From UBA1952 sp965246765 (GTDB lineage: Bacteria; Bacteroidota; Bacteroidia; Chitinophagales; Chitinophagaceae): a stretch of 64,000 nt of DNA. Position 1 is the first letter of the stretch. Each line of letters begins with the position of its first letter. The stretch spans positions 682,001 to 746,000 of the forward strand of contig CBDFFJ010000005.1 of the NCBI GenBank assembly GCA_965246765.1, in the 5' to 3' direction. The notes under the pieces were generated by a model. That model searched no databases, had not been told where the DNA came from, and saw only the letters and a program-made list of their open reading frames with translations. The translations under genes were made by a program, and so were the position numbers. Below are positions 43,695-53,800 of this stretch, piece by piece.

Positions 43695-44144
43695 ATGCGC
43701 AACCTCATTATCTTGCTTTTCCTTGCCGCCGCGCTCGCCGGCTGCTCCTCACCAAAGGCACTCGTCTATCAGGACATCCGGAACTTCCGGGTGCATAATG
43801 TGAGTCTGCAGGACGTAACCCTGGTGGCGGAGCTTCAGTTTTATAATCCGAACAATTACAGCCTGCAGCTTAAAAACGGCAATGTAGATGCCTTCTTCAA
43901 CGACAAATACCTCGGCAAGGCCACGATTGATGAGCGCACGGCCATCCCGGCCCGCGACACCTTCCTGCTACCCGTATCCGTACAGGCCGATCTCCGGGCT
44001 CTGCTCTCCAACACGCTGAACGTGCTTTCTTCGCAAAACGGGGATATGCTGGTGCGTCTGCAAGGATCAGTCCGGGCAGGCAAGGGCGGCATTTTCGTGA
44101 ATGTGCCGGTGAATTATACGGGCCGGCAGAAGGTCAGCCTGTAG
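43695..44144 (+). CDS. LEA type 2-like lipoprotein
   Basis: A 149-residue lipoprotein. Signal peptide MRNLIILLFLAAALAGCSS with lipobox cysteine at 17. The rest is one LEA14-like beta-sandwich: YQDIRNFRVHNVSLQDVTLVAEL and QFYNPNNYSLQLKNGNVDAFFN, the NPNxxxLxL pattern of the family. It is probably anchored in the inner or outer membrane; function unknown. The ATG at 43695 is chosen because it begins the signal peptide. The 3' end overlaps the convergent acyltransferase gene by 11 bases. Confidence 0.85.
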   Translation: MRNLIILLFLAAALAGCSSPKALVYQDIRNFRVHNVSLQDVTLVAELQFYNPNNYSLQLKNGNVDAFFNDKYLGKATIDERTAIPARDTFLLPVSVQADLRALLSNTLNVLSSQNGDMLVRLQGSVRAGKGGIFVNVPVNYTGRQKVSL

Positions 44145-44991
44145 GCTTCGGTTTGCGCACATGCTTCCAGCGCCGGTGGCTCCAGAGCCAGTTTTCGGGC
44201 TGCCGCTCCAGTTGTCTTTCTATAAAAGAAACGTAACCTTTCAGAATGGCGCCCGGCTCCATCTGCGCCGCATCGTCACATAGCTTTTCCAGCGTCGCTA
44301 TGTAATGGCCGCGCCGCGCTTTGCGCAGGCCGATGAGCACGACTGCGGCCTTTGCCCGCCGGGGCATCTGTTCCGGGCCGCGGAAGAAGGGCGCTTCCCG
44401 GTGCATAAACGGAATCCAGTCTGCCACCTCCACCACCGCCGGATTCTGGTCTGCGGCGAGACCGAGGATATACTGTTTGCCTGCCAGCTTTTTAAAACCG
44501 CTCAATAGACCTTTCATAGAAATCATGACAGGGCCGAGACGGGTACGGATACGCAGCATAAGCTTATCAAAAGCTGAGGAGGAAAGGGGCAGATATACGC
44601 AGGCATAAGTCTGTGGCGTATTGATGGCAACGGCGGCATTGGCCCACTCCCAGTTGAAGGTGTGACCGGTCAGCAAGTAGGTATTCTTGCCTTCTGCTGC
44701 CAGTTGCTGCAGCACATCCCAGTTGCCCGTCATGCGGCGGTTTAGTGCCTCCGGGCTCATCGTGAGCAGCTTGATCGTTTCAACCCACTGATCGCAGAAT
44801 GAGCGGTAAAACCGGCGCATGATGCGCACAATCTCTTCAGGATTCTTAGCAGGGAATGCATGGCTGAGGTTGAGCCGCACAACTTCCTTGCGATAGCCGA
44901 GCAGGTGATAAATGACAAAGTAGCCTGCATCGCTGATGCCGTAAAGCAGCCAGAGCGGCAGCAGCGAGACAACATAGAATACAATGCGCAT
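44134..44991 (-). CDS. LpxL/HtrB-like lysophospholipid acyltransferase
   Basis: A 285-residue membrane-associated acyltransferase. N-terminal helix VVSLLPLWLLYGI, catalytic HTFNWEWANAAVA (HX4D/E-type motif: His, then Glu) near residue 109, and a GLAADQNPAV segment near 182 as in LpxL/LpxM. It adds a secondary acyl chain to lipid A or to a related lipid; such genes also occur in flexirubin/aryl-polyene clusters, and ketoacyl synthase genes lie 0.8 kb away. It follows the carbonic anhydrase gene on the same strand by 55 bases. Confidence 0.88.
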   Translation of the reverse strand: MRIVFYVVSLLPLWLLYGISDAGYFVIYHLLGYRKEVVRLNLSHAFPAKNPEEIVRIMRRFYRSFCDQWVETIKLLTMSPEALNRRMTGNWDVLQQLAAEGKNTYLLTGHTFNWEWANAAVAINTPQTYACVYLPLSSSAFDKLMLRIRTRLGPVMISMKGLLSGFKKLAGKQYILGLAADQNPAVVEVADWIPFMHREAPFFRGPEQMPRRAKAAVVLIGLRKARRGHYIATLEKLCDDAAQMEPGAILKGYVSFIERQLERQPENWLWSHRRWKHVRKPKPTG

Positions 44992-45046
44992 AAGGCCAAG
45001 GAAAGCTGAAAAACCTGCTGTAAGGCGGCTTTCTGCTAAAGACTTT

Positions 45047-45682
45047 CTACTGAGTCAGGTTGTAAATCTTCTGAATGTCTGCCAGCATTTTCGGGAAATC
45101 TATCTCCAGGTCTTTCAGTAGGCCATCCTTCAGACCAAATACCCAGCCATGTACCTCGGGGTAGCCATTTTTCAGATAATGCTGTTGTACTACTGCGGTC
45201 TTCACCACATTCCGGCATTGCTCATAGACGTTGAGCTCTATGAGGCGGTTGTAGCGATCTGCCTCATCTGCAATAAGGTCAAGCTCATGCTCATGCAGGC
45301 GGTACACATCCCGGATATTACGCAGCCAGGGGTTCAGCAGGCCCATATCTTTAGGCATCATGGCAGCCTTGACGCCGCCGCAGTTGTAATGCCCGCAAAC
45401 AATTATGTGCTTTACACCCAAAGCGGCCACTGCATAGTTTATGACGCTCATCACATTGAGGTCAATGTTCACAATGAGGTTAGCGATATTGCGGTGTACG
45501 AAGACTTCTCCGGCTTCCAGGCCCATAATTTCGTTGGCCGGCACGCGGCTATCGGAGCAGCCAATGTAGAGGTAGTCAGGGTTCTGATCGGCGGCCAGCT
45601 TGTCAAAGAAGCCGGAGTCGCCTTCTTTCTTGCTTTGTACCCAGCGGCGATTAGCTGCAAATATTTCTTCTTTCCAGTTCAT
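45047..45682 (-). CDS. Beta-class carbonic anhydrase
   Basis: A 211-residue zinc enzyme that interconverts CO2 and bicarbonate. Zinc ligands Cys42, His98 and Cys101 are visible (IGCSDSRV and CGHYNCGG), as are Asp44 and Arg46 of the catalytic dyad. The length is normal. It stands between the acyltransferase and the ketoacyl synthase genes; bicarbonate supply for malonyl-CoA synthesis is a possible but unproven link. A TACTTTTA box lies upstream of the start. Confidence 0.95.
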   Translation of the reverse strand: MNWKEEIFAANRRWVQSKKEGDSGFFDKLAADQNPDYLYIGCSDSRVPANEIMGLEAGEVFVHRNIANLIVNIDLNVMSVINYAVAALGVKHIIVCGHYNCGGVKAAMMPKDMGLLNPWLRNIRDVYRLHEHELDLIADEADRYNRLIELNVYEQCRNVVKTAVVQQHYLKNGYPEVHGWVFGLKDGLLKDLEIDFPKMLADIQKIYNLTQ

Positions 45683-45751
45683 GTCTGAGATTTGAGCGTT
45701 AAAAGTAAATGCTGCTGCGCGGAGCTAAGCAATTGAATGGCGCCTCAATAT

Positions 45752-46711
45752 TTACCTTTCCAGCAGCCAGACGCACCAATCGCTTCCCCAGTTGCTTATC
45801 AGCCAGGCGCGTTCCTTGCCTTCTGGCCATTCCCTCACGAGGCGTGCAAGTGCCGCAGCCGTATCGGTGCCCCAGCTTCCGCTGCGTTCCCGGTAATGCT
45901 GCCCTCCGTCCAGCGGAGCATCATAAGCGGCTAGCCCTGCGCCCGATGCAGCGCCCGTTATCAGCGCATCCGTATTTCGCAGGCCACCTTCCGCGGAGAC
46001 GATATGGTGCAGTCTTTCCGCTGCCGCATCTGTGTCCCCTTCGGAAAAAAGCTGCAGCCCGGATATGCGCGTTTTTGCACCATTGGCCCTGCCGGATAGC
46101 AACAGGAAGCCGGCGCCTTCCCCTGCAACAGATCCTGCTGCTCCCGGATGGTGCTCCTCAGGCAGCAGCGGAAGCCTCGTGTACACGCCGACGCGCTGCA
46201 TAAGGCCGAATGTAGTGTCGGTCAGCTCGTCCACGCCCCCTGCGAGCACAGTCTGGCCGGGATTTTCTGTCAGAAAGAGCGCTGCGCACAATACTGCGTT
46301 TTCAAATGAATGCCCGCGCTGCACGATCGTGTTATTATATCCGTGGCACCCCGTAGCGAGCGCTATCTGCCCGGCAACGGTGTTGTGCGTGCTTTGTATA
46401 AAGGGGGTCGGCGTCAGCAGCTGCTCTTCCTGCACTACCATCTTTTTTAAAAAGACTTCCGTATCGGCAAGGCATCCCAAAGCAGTGCCTGCAACGATTG
46501 CGTCCGGCCTTTCCAGGCCGGCTTCCTGCAGGCATTCGCGCGCGGCGCCGATGCCCATACGTACGGCCTTGCTCATGCGCCGCAGCTGCATCGGCGGGAT
46601 AATGCCTGTATAATCCGGCTCATTCGCGCTTAGCCGGGTTACTGCTTCGCCGGGAACGGCAACCGGGGCGATGGAAGCTGCCGCAAGTATGTATAAGTTG
46701 AGCTTCAGCAT
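45752..46711 (-). CDS. Ketoacyl-synthase-like protein lacking the active cysteine (chain-length-factor type)
   Basis: A 319-residue thiolase-fold protein, shorter than a full ketoacyl synthase (about 400). Alignment by eye to its neighbour puts Gly133 (in TIVQRGHSFENAV) where the nucleophilic Cys should be, so it is probably not a condensing enzyme by itself. VAGEGAGFLLLSG and LAGGVDELTD are kept. Such KS-beta partners pair with an active KS in aryl-polyene and flexirubin synthesis. Its start overlaps the active KS gene's stop by 7 bases, which supports a heterodimer. Confidence 0.8.
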   Translation of the reverse strand: MLKLNLYILAAASIAPVAVPGEAVTRLSANEPDYTGIIPPMQLRRMSKAVRMGIGAARECLQEAGLERPDAIVAGTALGCLADTEVFLKKMVVQEEQLLTPTPFIQSTHNTVAGQIALATGCHGYNNTIVQRGHSFENAVLCAALFLTENPGQTVLAGGVDELTDTTFGLMQRVGVYTRLPLLPEEHHPGAAGSVAGEGAGFLLLSGRANGAKTRISGLQLFSEGDTDAAAERLHHIVSAEGGLRNTDALITGAASGAGLAAYDAPLDGGQHYRERSGSWGTDTAAALARLVREWPEGKERAWLISNWGSDWCVWLLER

Positions 46712-47901
46712 GAGGAAAAAAGAAGCGAAGAGCAGGCTCCGCCGAAGCCAAAGGAATTAGAGAGCACATGATTCACCTGCTGCCCTTCCAGCCCTTCGCG
46801 CACGGGAATAAACGAAAGTTCAGGCATTGGCTGTTCCCAGCGCAGATTAGGAGGGATAAAACCCTCGCGAATGGCGAGCGTTGCAAACACAGCTTCCACA
46901 CCGCCGGCAGCGCCAAGCGTATGTCCGGTAAAGGCCTTCGTGGACGAGGCCGGCGGCACAGTGGCGCCAAAAATCCCTTCAACAGCTTTGCCCTCAGCGC
47001 TGTCGTTATTATCTGTACCGGTGCCATGCAGGTTGATGTAGGAGATTGCCTCAGGCGGCAACCCGGCTATCCGCAGCGCGCCCTGCATGGCCAGCGTGTT
47101 GCCGATACCATCGGGCGATGAGGCCGTCTGGTGATAAGCGTCGTTGGCATTGCCCCAGCCACTGACTGTAGCCATCGGTGAAGCGCCGTAGCTCTTCAGT
47201 GCTTTTTCACTCATCAGCAGGAGATAGCCTGCGCCTTCGCCGAGATTTAGTCCGCGGCGACCGCCGTCAAAGGGTTGGCAAAGCTGCCGGTCTAAGATGC
47301 CAAGTGTATTAAAGCCGTTGAGCGTAAAGCGGCAGAGCGCATCGGCACCGCCGGCAATGGCAACATCTACCATTCCGGAGCGTATCATTTGCGCAGCCAT
47401 CATAATGCTGTTGGCGGATGATGAGCAGGCTGTGGATATGGTGGTCGTGAAGCCTGCTAAGCCATACCGCCGCGCGACAAGGGCCGTAACAGCCCCGCAC
47501 TCATGGTAAATGAAGTCTGCCGGCGTGCCGCTGCTTTTGTCCTGCAGCAGCTTTGCATAAAAGGCTTCGGTCTTATCCATTCCGCCCACGGTATTGGCGG
47601 AAAAGAAAGCAATGGGAAACGGTTGTGAATTGCTTTTAAATGGCGCCAGCGCCTCGCCGACGGCTATGCCGCTTAACAGTGCGGTGCGGGGCAGATGACG
47701 GGCCATGCCGGCTGCATCTGCAAGCGACTTGTTGGTTTCTATCACCTCGCCAACGGGGATGGAATCGGCCCAATGGCTTTGCAATACGCGGGCTTTGCCA
47801 ATGCCGCGCCGGCCCTCCCGAAGACTTTGCAGGCATTCGGCGGTATCCCCGCCAATTGCAGTAACGATTCCGGTGTTGACTATGAAAACAGGTGCGGGCA
47901 T
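46705..47901 (-). CDS. Beta-ketoacyl-ACP synthase (FabF-like, aryl polyene/flexirubin type)
   Basis: A 398-residue condensing enzyme. The catalytic triad is complete: Cys159 in ISTACSSSA, His292 in LHGTGTDNND and His327 in FTGHTLGAAG. Length and motif order are those of a KAS II type enzyme. It would extend an acyl chain with malonyl-ACP. Because its partner is a degenerate KS and a third KS-like gene lies upstream, it is more likely part of a pigment or polyene pathway than the general fatty acid FabF. TATCTTTG sits 25 bases before its ATG. Confidence 0.9.
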   Translation of the reverse strand: MPAPVFIVNTGIVTAIGGDTAECLQSLREGRRGIGKARVLQSHWADSIPVGEVIETNKSLADAAGMARHLPRTALLSGIAVGEALAPFKSNSQPFPIAFFSANTVGGMDKTEAFYAKLLQDKSSGTPADFIYHECGAVTALVARRYGLAGFTTTISTACSSSANSIMMAAQMIRSGMVDVAIAGGADALCRFTLNGFNTLGILDRQLCQPFDGGRRGLNLGEGAGYLLLMSEKALKSYGASPMATVSGWGNANDAYHQTASSPDGIGNTLAMQGALRIAGLPPEAISYINLHGTGTDNNDSAEGKAVEGIFGATVPPASSTKAFTGHTLGAAGGVEAVFATLAIREGFIPPNLRWEQPMPELSFIPVREGLEGQQVNHVLSNSFGFGGACSSLLFSSC

Positions 47902-48173
47902 CCGGGGTGCGGTGAGGCAGTGGATGCAAAGATAGCACGACCGGCAGGGGCCTTTGGTCTGTGGCCCGGATCATAGGGCGTGCTGCAGGTTTCCAGCGTC
48001 ACCGGGCGTATATCCGTAGATAAGCGGTACTCCCGGCCATCCTGCCTTTCCGCCGCGCATGGCGACCGGCGCGCCGGCGGTTCACAATACCCTTCAGGCA
48101 GGTTTGTATCAGCTCCCAGCTTCAGCCGCACTGTAGGGAGCCGCCAGGGTTTTAATAACTTTAGCTTCTTCAT
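47880..48173 (-). CDS. Doubtful 97-residue frame
   Basis: An open frame from ATG 48173 that overlaps the KS gene by 22 bases. It starts MKKLKLLKPWRLPTVRLKLG and then becomes rich in Arg, Pro and Cys with no recognisable motif. The KS -7 box lies inside its 3' part. It is the only content I can offer for the 304-base gap 47902-48205, besides a 12-base palindrome at 48066-48077. Probably not a gene. Confidence 0.15.
   Translation of the reverse strand: MKKLKLLKPWRLPTVRLKLGADTNLPEGYCEPPARRSPCAAERQDGREYRLSTDIRPVTLETCSTPYDPGHRPKAPAGRAIFASTASPHPGCPHLFS
47927..47934 (-). promoter_or_regulatory. TAnnTTTG -7 element upstream of the ketoacyl synthase
   Basis: TATCTTTG on the minus strand, 25 bases before the start of the KS gene. 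It matches the -7 consensus fully; the base run 19 upstream holds no TTTG. Confidence 0.45.
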
Positions 48174-48205
48174 GTAATCCTAATCGCTTGCGCAATGTAG
48201 AGCAA

Positions 48206-48835
48206 CTAACGCTCCGGGATGCCTGAATTGATGTGAATGGATTGTAATTGACGCGCCGACAGGCTTTTCATGTTCATAGCGTCCGCCCAAAAGAATGTCA
48301 GCTCGTGCGCCTCACCCACGGCGTTGGCCCAGCCGAACAGACAATGCGTGGTCCCGCGATGAATCAGCAGATCGCGCACCCAGAAGAGTATCGCTTCAGC
48401 ATCAAATGCGTCTTGTACCTGGCAGAGCTGCTCACCCGTAAACCCATGACGAATGCATATCTCGCCGAGGGCGATATTGGGCAGGGTGTAAACGAAAAGC
48501 GAGGGCGAGGGAATGGTCTGCATCGTCTCCGCATAACGATGGTCCACTTCTAAGCAACCGTCTCTGGTAGCTATGACGACTGCGATATTCCGCTTGTCAA
48601 AGCCGTCGTACAGATAAGTGCCGTCGTGCTCACGCAATAAGGCTTCCGCGCCAAGCCATGCCCATTTGCAAAGCCGGTCCATCTTAAAAAATTTGGGATA
48701 GCCGCAGCCAAGCGCCCGGTACAAATCCGCGGGATCGGAACTGCCGGTGCCGGCAAGCTCTGAGCCATTACGCCACAGCTGCCCATGCCGTATCCTGACA
48801 TACGCAAGCGACGTTCCTGGTTGCTGTTCTTCCAT
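48206..48835 (-). CDS. Ketoacyl-synthase-like (degenerate) protein of polyene cluster
   Basis: A 209-residue protein. GYPKFFKMDRLCKWAWLGAEALL, then AVVIATRDGCLEVDHRYAET and SPSLFVYTLPNIALGEICIRHGF resemble the N-terminal half of ketoacyl synthases (Ketoacyl-synt_2-like) found in flexirubin clusters; the catalytic C-terminal half is missing. It may be a scaffold or a specificity subunit. ATG at 48835; a TTG at 48859 is also in frame. It lies upstream of the KS pair on the same strand, with a 304-base gap. Confidence 0.6.
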   Translation of the reverse strand: MEEQQPGTSLAYVRIRHGQLWRNGSELAGTGSSDPADLYRALGCGYPKFFKMDRLCKWAWLGAEALLREHDGTYLYDGFDKRNIAVVIATRDGCLEVDHRYAETMQTIPSPSLFVYTLPNIALGEICIRHGFTGEQLCQVQDAFDAEAILFWVRDLLIHRGTTHCLFGWANAVGEAHELTFFWADAMNMKSLSARQLQSIHINSGIPER

Positions 48836-48919
48836 CCTGTATTGCCAAAGGCGACCCAAAATAGAGCGCCCGCCCTTTTATTGCAAGGTAGCGGGCGCAT
48901 TTATTTTTCTGTCCGGGTA

Positions 48920-49639
48920 TCAGGCCTGGGCCTCACTGCTTTCCGGCATTACCAGTCGGAAGCCGTTGCCGTGAATATTGACTATTTCCACCTGCGGATC
49001 TTCGCGCAGGTATTTGCGCAGCTTGGCGATGTAAACGTCCATAGAGCGGCCGTTGAAGTAGGTATCCGAGCCCCAGATGCGCTTCAGGGCTGCTTCGCGG
49101 GGAAGGAGGTCATTTTTGTATTCCGCCAGCATGGTCAGGAGCGCATTTTCTTTTGGCGAAAGGGTACTGCTTGCCCCGTCATGGCTGAGCTGGCGCAGAC
49201 GGCTGTTGAAATGATACGAGCCGATCTGGAACTCTACCTGTGCATGCTGCTTTTCCTGAAGCTCCTGGTTGCGCTTCATTACCGCCCGTATTTTCTGCAG
49301 CAGTATCTCTGAGTCAAAAGGCTTGGTGATATAATCGTCGGCGCCAAGCTTATAGCCGTTTAAGATGTCTTCCTTCATGCTCTTGGCGGAAAGAAAGAAC
49401 AGTGGAATGTCCGGATCCACATTGCGGATTTCCTCTGCAAGCGTGAAGCCGTCCATATTCGGCATCATCACGTCCAGGAGGCAAATGTCATATTTCTCAC
49501 GGCGGAAGGCGGCGAGGCCGAGGATGCCGTCGCGGGCCAGTTCTACGGAAAAATCGTTGAGCTCAAGATAGTTCTTGAGCACCGTGCCGAAGTTGGTGTC
49601 GTCTTCTACAAGAAGAACTTTGTTGCGTTGGTCTGCCAT
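48920..49639 (-). CDS. OmpR/PhoB-family response regulator
   Basis: A 239-residue two-domain regulator. The receiver domain has the acidic pocket VEDD near residue 12, the phospho-acceptor Asp in CLLDVMMPNMDGF near 54 and the conserved Lys in ADDYITKPFDSE near 104; the C-terminal winged helix has LSPKENALLTML and the SMDVYIAKLRKYL recognition helix, as in RprY/PhoB. ATG at 49639 (MADQRNKVLLVEDD). No histidine kinase is adjacent. The 129-base gap upstream shows no clear promoter. Confidence 0.95.
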   Translation of the reverse strand: MADQRNKVLLVEDDTNFGTVLKNYLELNDFSVELARDGILGLAAFRREKYDICLLDVMMPNMDGFTLAEEIRNVDPDIPLFFLSAKSMKEDILNGYKLGADDYITKPFDSEILLQKIRAVMKRNQELQEKQHAQVEFQIGSYHFNSRLRQLSHDGASSTLSPKENALLTMLAEYKNDLLPREAALKRIWGSDTYFNGRSMDVYIAKLRKYLREDPQVEIVNIHGNGFRLVMPESSEAQA

Positions 49640-49768
49640 TAGGAGTTTTGGATATGATTGGATGTGGATGGATCTCGTCGGGACATGGATTTCATACTCA
49701 CTATTCAATTCACGTTGTCAATGTCTCCCATTGCCGGCTAAAATAACGTGCCGTTGCCCTAACCGATG

Positions 49769-50821
49769 TTAAAAACGCGGGCAGCCGTAAGCGCGACGCT
49801 TGTCGGCGTTGGCATCATGATACTTGCCCTGCCATACCAGTCCCAGCTCTGCCGCGCCATTGTGATTGATATATTGGCCCAGGTTGGAAATTGTATAATC
49901 GTAGCTCGCCATTGCCCTCAGGCCATTCCATTCATAGCCGAAGGTCGTCACGATCGCATCGTTCATGCGGTGGTAAATGCCGAGTATCAGATTGCTGGAA
50001 ACACCTTCGCTGCCAAAGTTGACAATGAACAGCGAGCCGTACAGCAGCTCGGAGGCCGTCTTCTGCGTAGTGTAAAGCACGGACGGGTTAATGATGAGCC
50101 GCTCGCCGACCCTTGCCGTCACATCTATATTTCCCGTTGGCCGGAAGCCAATGGTATTGGCATTGCCCAGGAAAGTTTCTCTGGGCTGGTTGATGTGCGC
50201 CACGGCGGCGCTAGCCTTGATGTAAAGGAGCTCGTTGGGGTAAATGGCGTAGTTAAGTCCGGCGCTGATGTCTGTATAGCTGGTCTTGCTGATCGTATTC
50301 TTCTCGTTGTTGGGCATTTTGCTGTCAAAGGCAAAGCCGTCCCACTGAGCATCCCAGGTAAATCTGTTGAAGTCTATAGTGCGCTGCACGGAGGCGATGG
50401 ATGCCCCGGCAGAGATCATCTGGTATTCTCCAAGCTGAATGTGATAGGCGATAAAGCCTTCATAACGATTAAGCGCCAGGTCGCCGTCGCCGGCCTTATC
50501 CGTAAACACGGCTGCGCCCAATCCAAGCCAGTTGGTTTCATTCCTTGCACGGAATACCTGCGCATCCGCATACATGGAGAAGGTCTTATACGGCACAGGC
50601 ACCGCCCCCCACTGGCTGCGGTAGTTCGCGCCGATGCGGTAGTCGTGATCGCTCATAAGGCCGGTATTGGCCGGGCTGGTGAGCATCGGTGCGTTATAAT
50701 ATTGCGAGAAGTGGATGCCTTGCGCAAGCGCCGCGCCGGTATTCAGGATGCCGCCGCAAAGCGCCAGCATAACGGCTGCGACAAAAGGTGATTTACAGAA
50801 ATTTCTGGCCATAAAAATCAT
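49769..50821 (-). CDS. PorP/SprF-family outer-membrane protein
   Basis: A 350-residue beta-barrel protein with signal peptide (cleavage after ALAQ near residue 34), followed by GIHFSQYYNAPMLTSPANTG, the hallmark of PorP/SprF. These barrels are needed for secretion or surface anchoring of partner proteins carrying a type B (CHU_C) sorting domain. The partner gene lies immediately upstream with a 4-base ATGA overlap, so the two are translationally coupled. An internal ATG at 50812 could also serve as start. Confidence 0.95.
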   Translation of the reverse strand: MIFMARNFCKSPFVAAVMLALCGGILNTGAALAQGIHFSQYYNAPMLTSPANTGLMSDHDYRIGANYRSQWGAVPVPYKTFSMYADAQVFRARNETNWLGLGAAVFTDKAGDGDLALNRYEGFIAYHIQLGEYQMISAGASIASVQRTIDFNRFTWDAQWDGFAFDSKMPNNEKNTISKTSYTDISAGLNYAIYPNELLYIKASAAVAHINQPRETFLGNANTIGFRPTGNIDVTARVGERLIINPSVLYTTQKTASELLYGSLFIVNFGSEGVSSNLILGIYHRMNDAIVTTFGYEWNGLRAMASYDYTISNLGQYINHNGAAELGLVWQGKYHDANADKRRAYGCPRF

Positions 50822-53800
50822 CTGATAAGAGTTACGTTGCCTTGTTTCTGGGTAGCGCTGCCGTCTATAAAGGTTGCGTGGAGCACATATGCGTACGCAT
50901 CCATTTCCTGGGGCTTGCCTTTATAGATGCCGTCCCAGCCCTGCTCAAGGCTGTTGGATTCAAACACCATTTCGCCCCAGCGATTATAGACCTTTACATT
51001 CATGGTTTCCACCGCTCCGCCGCGCACAAAGAAGATGTCGTTGGAGCCGTCTCCGTTGGGCGTGAATGCGGTGGGCACGTCAATAGCCGTATGCACATCT
51101 GCCTCAACAGTCTTGCATATTGAATCTGCACAGCCTTCCAGCGTGCGCGCAATAAGGCACACGCGAAACTCGCCCGTCTTACGGTAAAGGTGATTGGGAT
51201 CCACGTCGGTGCTGCCTGAGCCGTCTCCAAAGGTCCAGTTGTACAGGTCGGCATTCTGGCTGCGGTTAGTAAACTTAATGGGTGTGTTGGCCACCGGAAT
51301 GATTGGCGCGTAGCTGAAATCCGCCGTGGGCAGCTTACGGATGCGGATACTTTTCTTAAGGGAATCGCGCTTGTTGCAGGAATTCGGATTGACGGCAAGC
51401 AGCGAAATAATGTAGGTGCCTGGCGTAGCGTAGGTATGCGTCGGCTGCGCGGCGGTGCTCGTTTGCCCGTCGCCGAAGCTCCAGGTAATGCCTGTGGCGT
51501 TTGCGCTCATATCGGTAAACTGCAGGGGCGTTCTCAGGCAAACGGAATCCGGACTTACGAAAAGTGCTTTTACCAGAGTGCCGCCCATGTTGACGATTTT
51601 TCGCGCCGTGTCGGGATAGTTACAGGCCAGAGAGTCGCGCATTACCAGCATTACAGTATAGCTGCCTGCAGTCGGAAACACATGCACCGGCGGCGTGGTG
51701 CCGTTGTAGGTGGTGCCGTCTCCGAAAATCCAAAGGAAGGTAGTGCGGGCTATCGCTCCGGCCTGTGAGCTGTACTGTGACGTATTGACAAAAGACGCGC
51801 GATAAGGTCCACAGGAGTCCAGCACGGTATAGCGGAAGTCACTTTTTACCCGGTTGGAGTCCACGACGATAGTTAAGAAGGCGGTATCCCGGGTTTTACA
51901 GGCCAGCGGATTGTACACGACCAGGCGCACATTGTAAGTACCCGGATTGATAAAGATGTGCTTTGGCGTCGTGGCCGTATCCAGCGGCGACCCGTCGCGG
52001 AAATCCCAGCTGTAGGAGGTGGCATTGATAGACCCGTTTTGAAACTGTACGGTGAGCGGGGGGCAGCCTCTAGCTTTCGGACTTGCATTGGCTATTGCAT
52101 CCGGCACACTGAGCTGAAAGGCTATTTTCAGGGCCGCTTCATTACAGTTCTGGCTGCCGAGCGTTGTAGCCCAGGAACCAGTAGTAGTCGGGAAGGCAGG
52201 CGTGCCCGTGCCGCCGCAGTTGGCGCAGATGCCCTGATATACAATGCCCTGACGGTCGAATCGACTTGTGCCTCCGTCAACATGCTCGCCGAGACCCGCG
52301 ACTGTGGACGTGCGGCCAAGAAAGGCAGCGTAAAGCAGATTGACTGCATTCTTGGACAGCGCAATGAAGTAAAAGTCAAAACCATCTGTTGTGCTCTTCA
52401 GCGGCGCGGAGATCAGCGAGGGCGTCACCGGCATGCCGGTTGTTGTGCCTACGGATGAAGCAATATTGCCGGAGGGCGGCGTAAAGTCAAGATTGCCGCC
52501 CCATCCGGATATGTAGATGTTCTGGCAGGTATCTACCAGAAAGGCAACCGGCGAAATATTGGTAGTAGTAGATGAGCCGGAGCCGAAGACGGTAGAAAAT
52601 ACATCTGTCGTGAGCATACTGTCCATCTTGATCACGAATTGCGAGGAATTCGGATTGCTGTAAACGCCGGCGGTAACCGGAAAAGTTCCGCCGAGCGTCT
52701 GACCCATAGCGTAAACACTGTTTTCCAGGTCCACCTGCACGCCGTACACCTGATCATAGCCCGCTGTGCCCATAAAGGTTGTTTTCTGAAGCGGGTAGCT
52801 GCCGCTGTTCTGGAAACGGGCGATGTAGCCGTCTATATTTCCCTGGTAGCTATTCTTCCACGCGCCGCCGGTGGATGGAAAGTTGGAAGACATGGTACCA
52901 CCGGCCACATAAAGATGTGTTTGTGCCGTGTCAAGGGCGAGCACATAACCAGCGTCGTCTGAAGAACCGCCAAAAAAGGTGCTATAGGTAATGCCCGTCA
53001 ACGAGGGATTCAGCTTCATGATGATAGCGTCTTGCGCGCCGCCTATCGTGCTTTGATAAGCATTGGACGTAACCGGGAAATTGCTGCTGCGTGTAGATGC
53101 CGTCACATACACATTGGCGCTGCGATCCAGAATCACTTCGCTCCGCGCGTTATCGCCGTAATTGTATTTCAGATTGCCAAAGATTGGCTCGCTGCCATTA
53201 AAGTTGACGCCGTCCGCCGCCGAGCCGCCCACGTAGGTAGATCCGATTAATGATGTGGCCGTGCTGTTGAGCTTCGTCACCACAATATCTCCGCTGCCAT
53301 TATACGTGTTGTCGTAGCAGCCGCTGGTCACCGGGTAATTGGTGGAGTAGGTGACGCCGGCAATCACCAGATTATCGCTGCCATCCACCATCATGGAGTG
53401 CGGCTGCTCATTGTCCACAGAGCCGCCGATATAGGTGGCCCAGATGCGGCTGGTGCCCGAAGCGTTGAGCTTCATAATGGCAATGTCCGAGGCAAATCCG
53501 ATTCCGTGCACATCCGAAGTCTGGTAGTTGGCATCGTCAAAGCCGCCGGCATAAGTCGTTTGAAAAGCGCCGGTTGTGGTAGGAAAGGAGCCAGGAGTAG
53601 CGCCGCCGGCAGAAGTAACCCCAAAGGCCACGCCGCCCGCATAAAAATTGCCGCTGCCGTCGTAAGTGGCGGTGTAGCCCCAGTTGTCGGCAGTAGCGCC
53701 GGTGAGCGTGCAGAATACGACCGTCGGGTCAATAATGAGCGGCAGGCTATTGTCCCAGCCATCCGGGAAGTCGTAGCTCAGTACAGCTCCAGAAAGGCGG

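Noticed and set aside
49766..50791. 341-residue plus-strand frame opposite the PorP/SprF gene
   Set aside because: Shadow frame; the minus strand has a signal peptide and the PorP/SprF hallmark.
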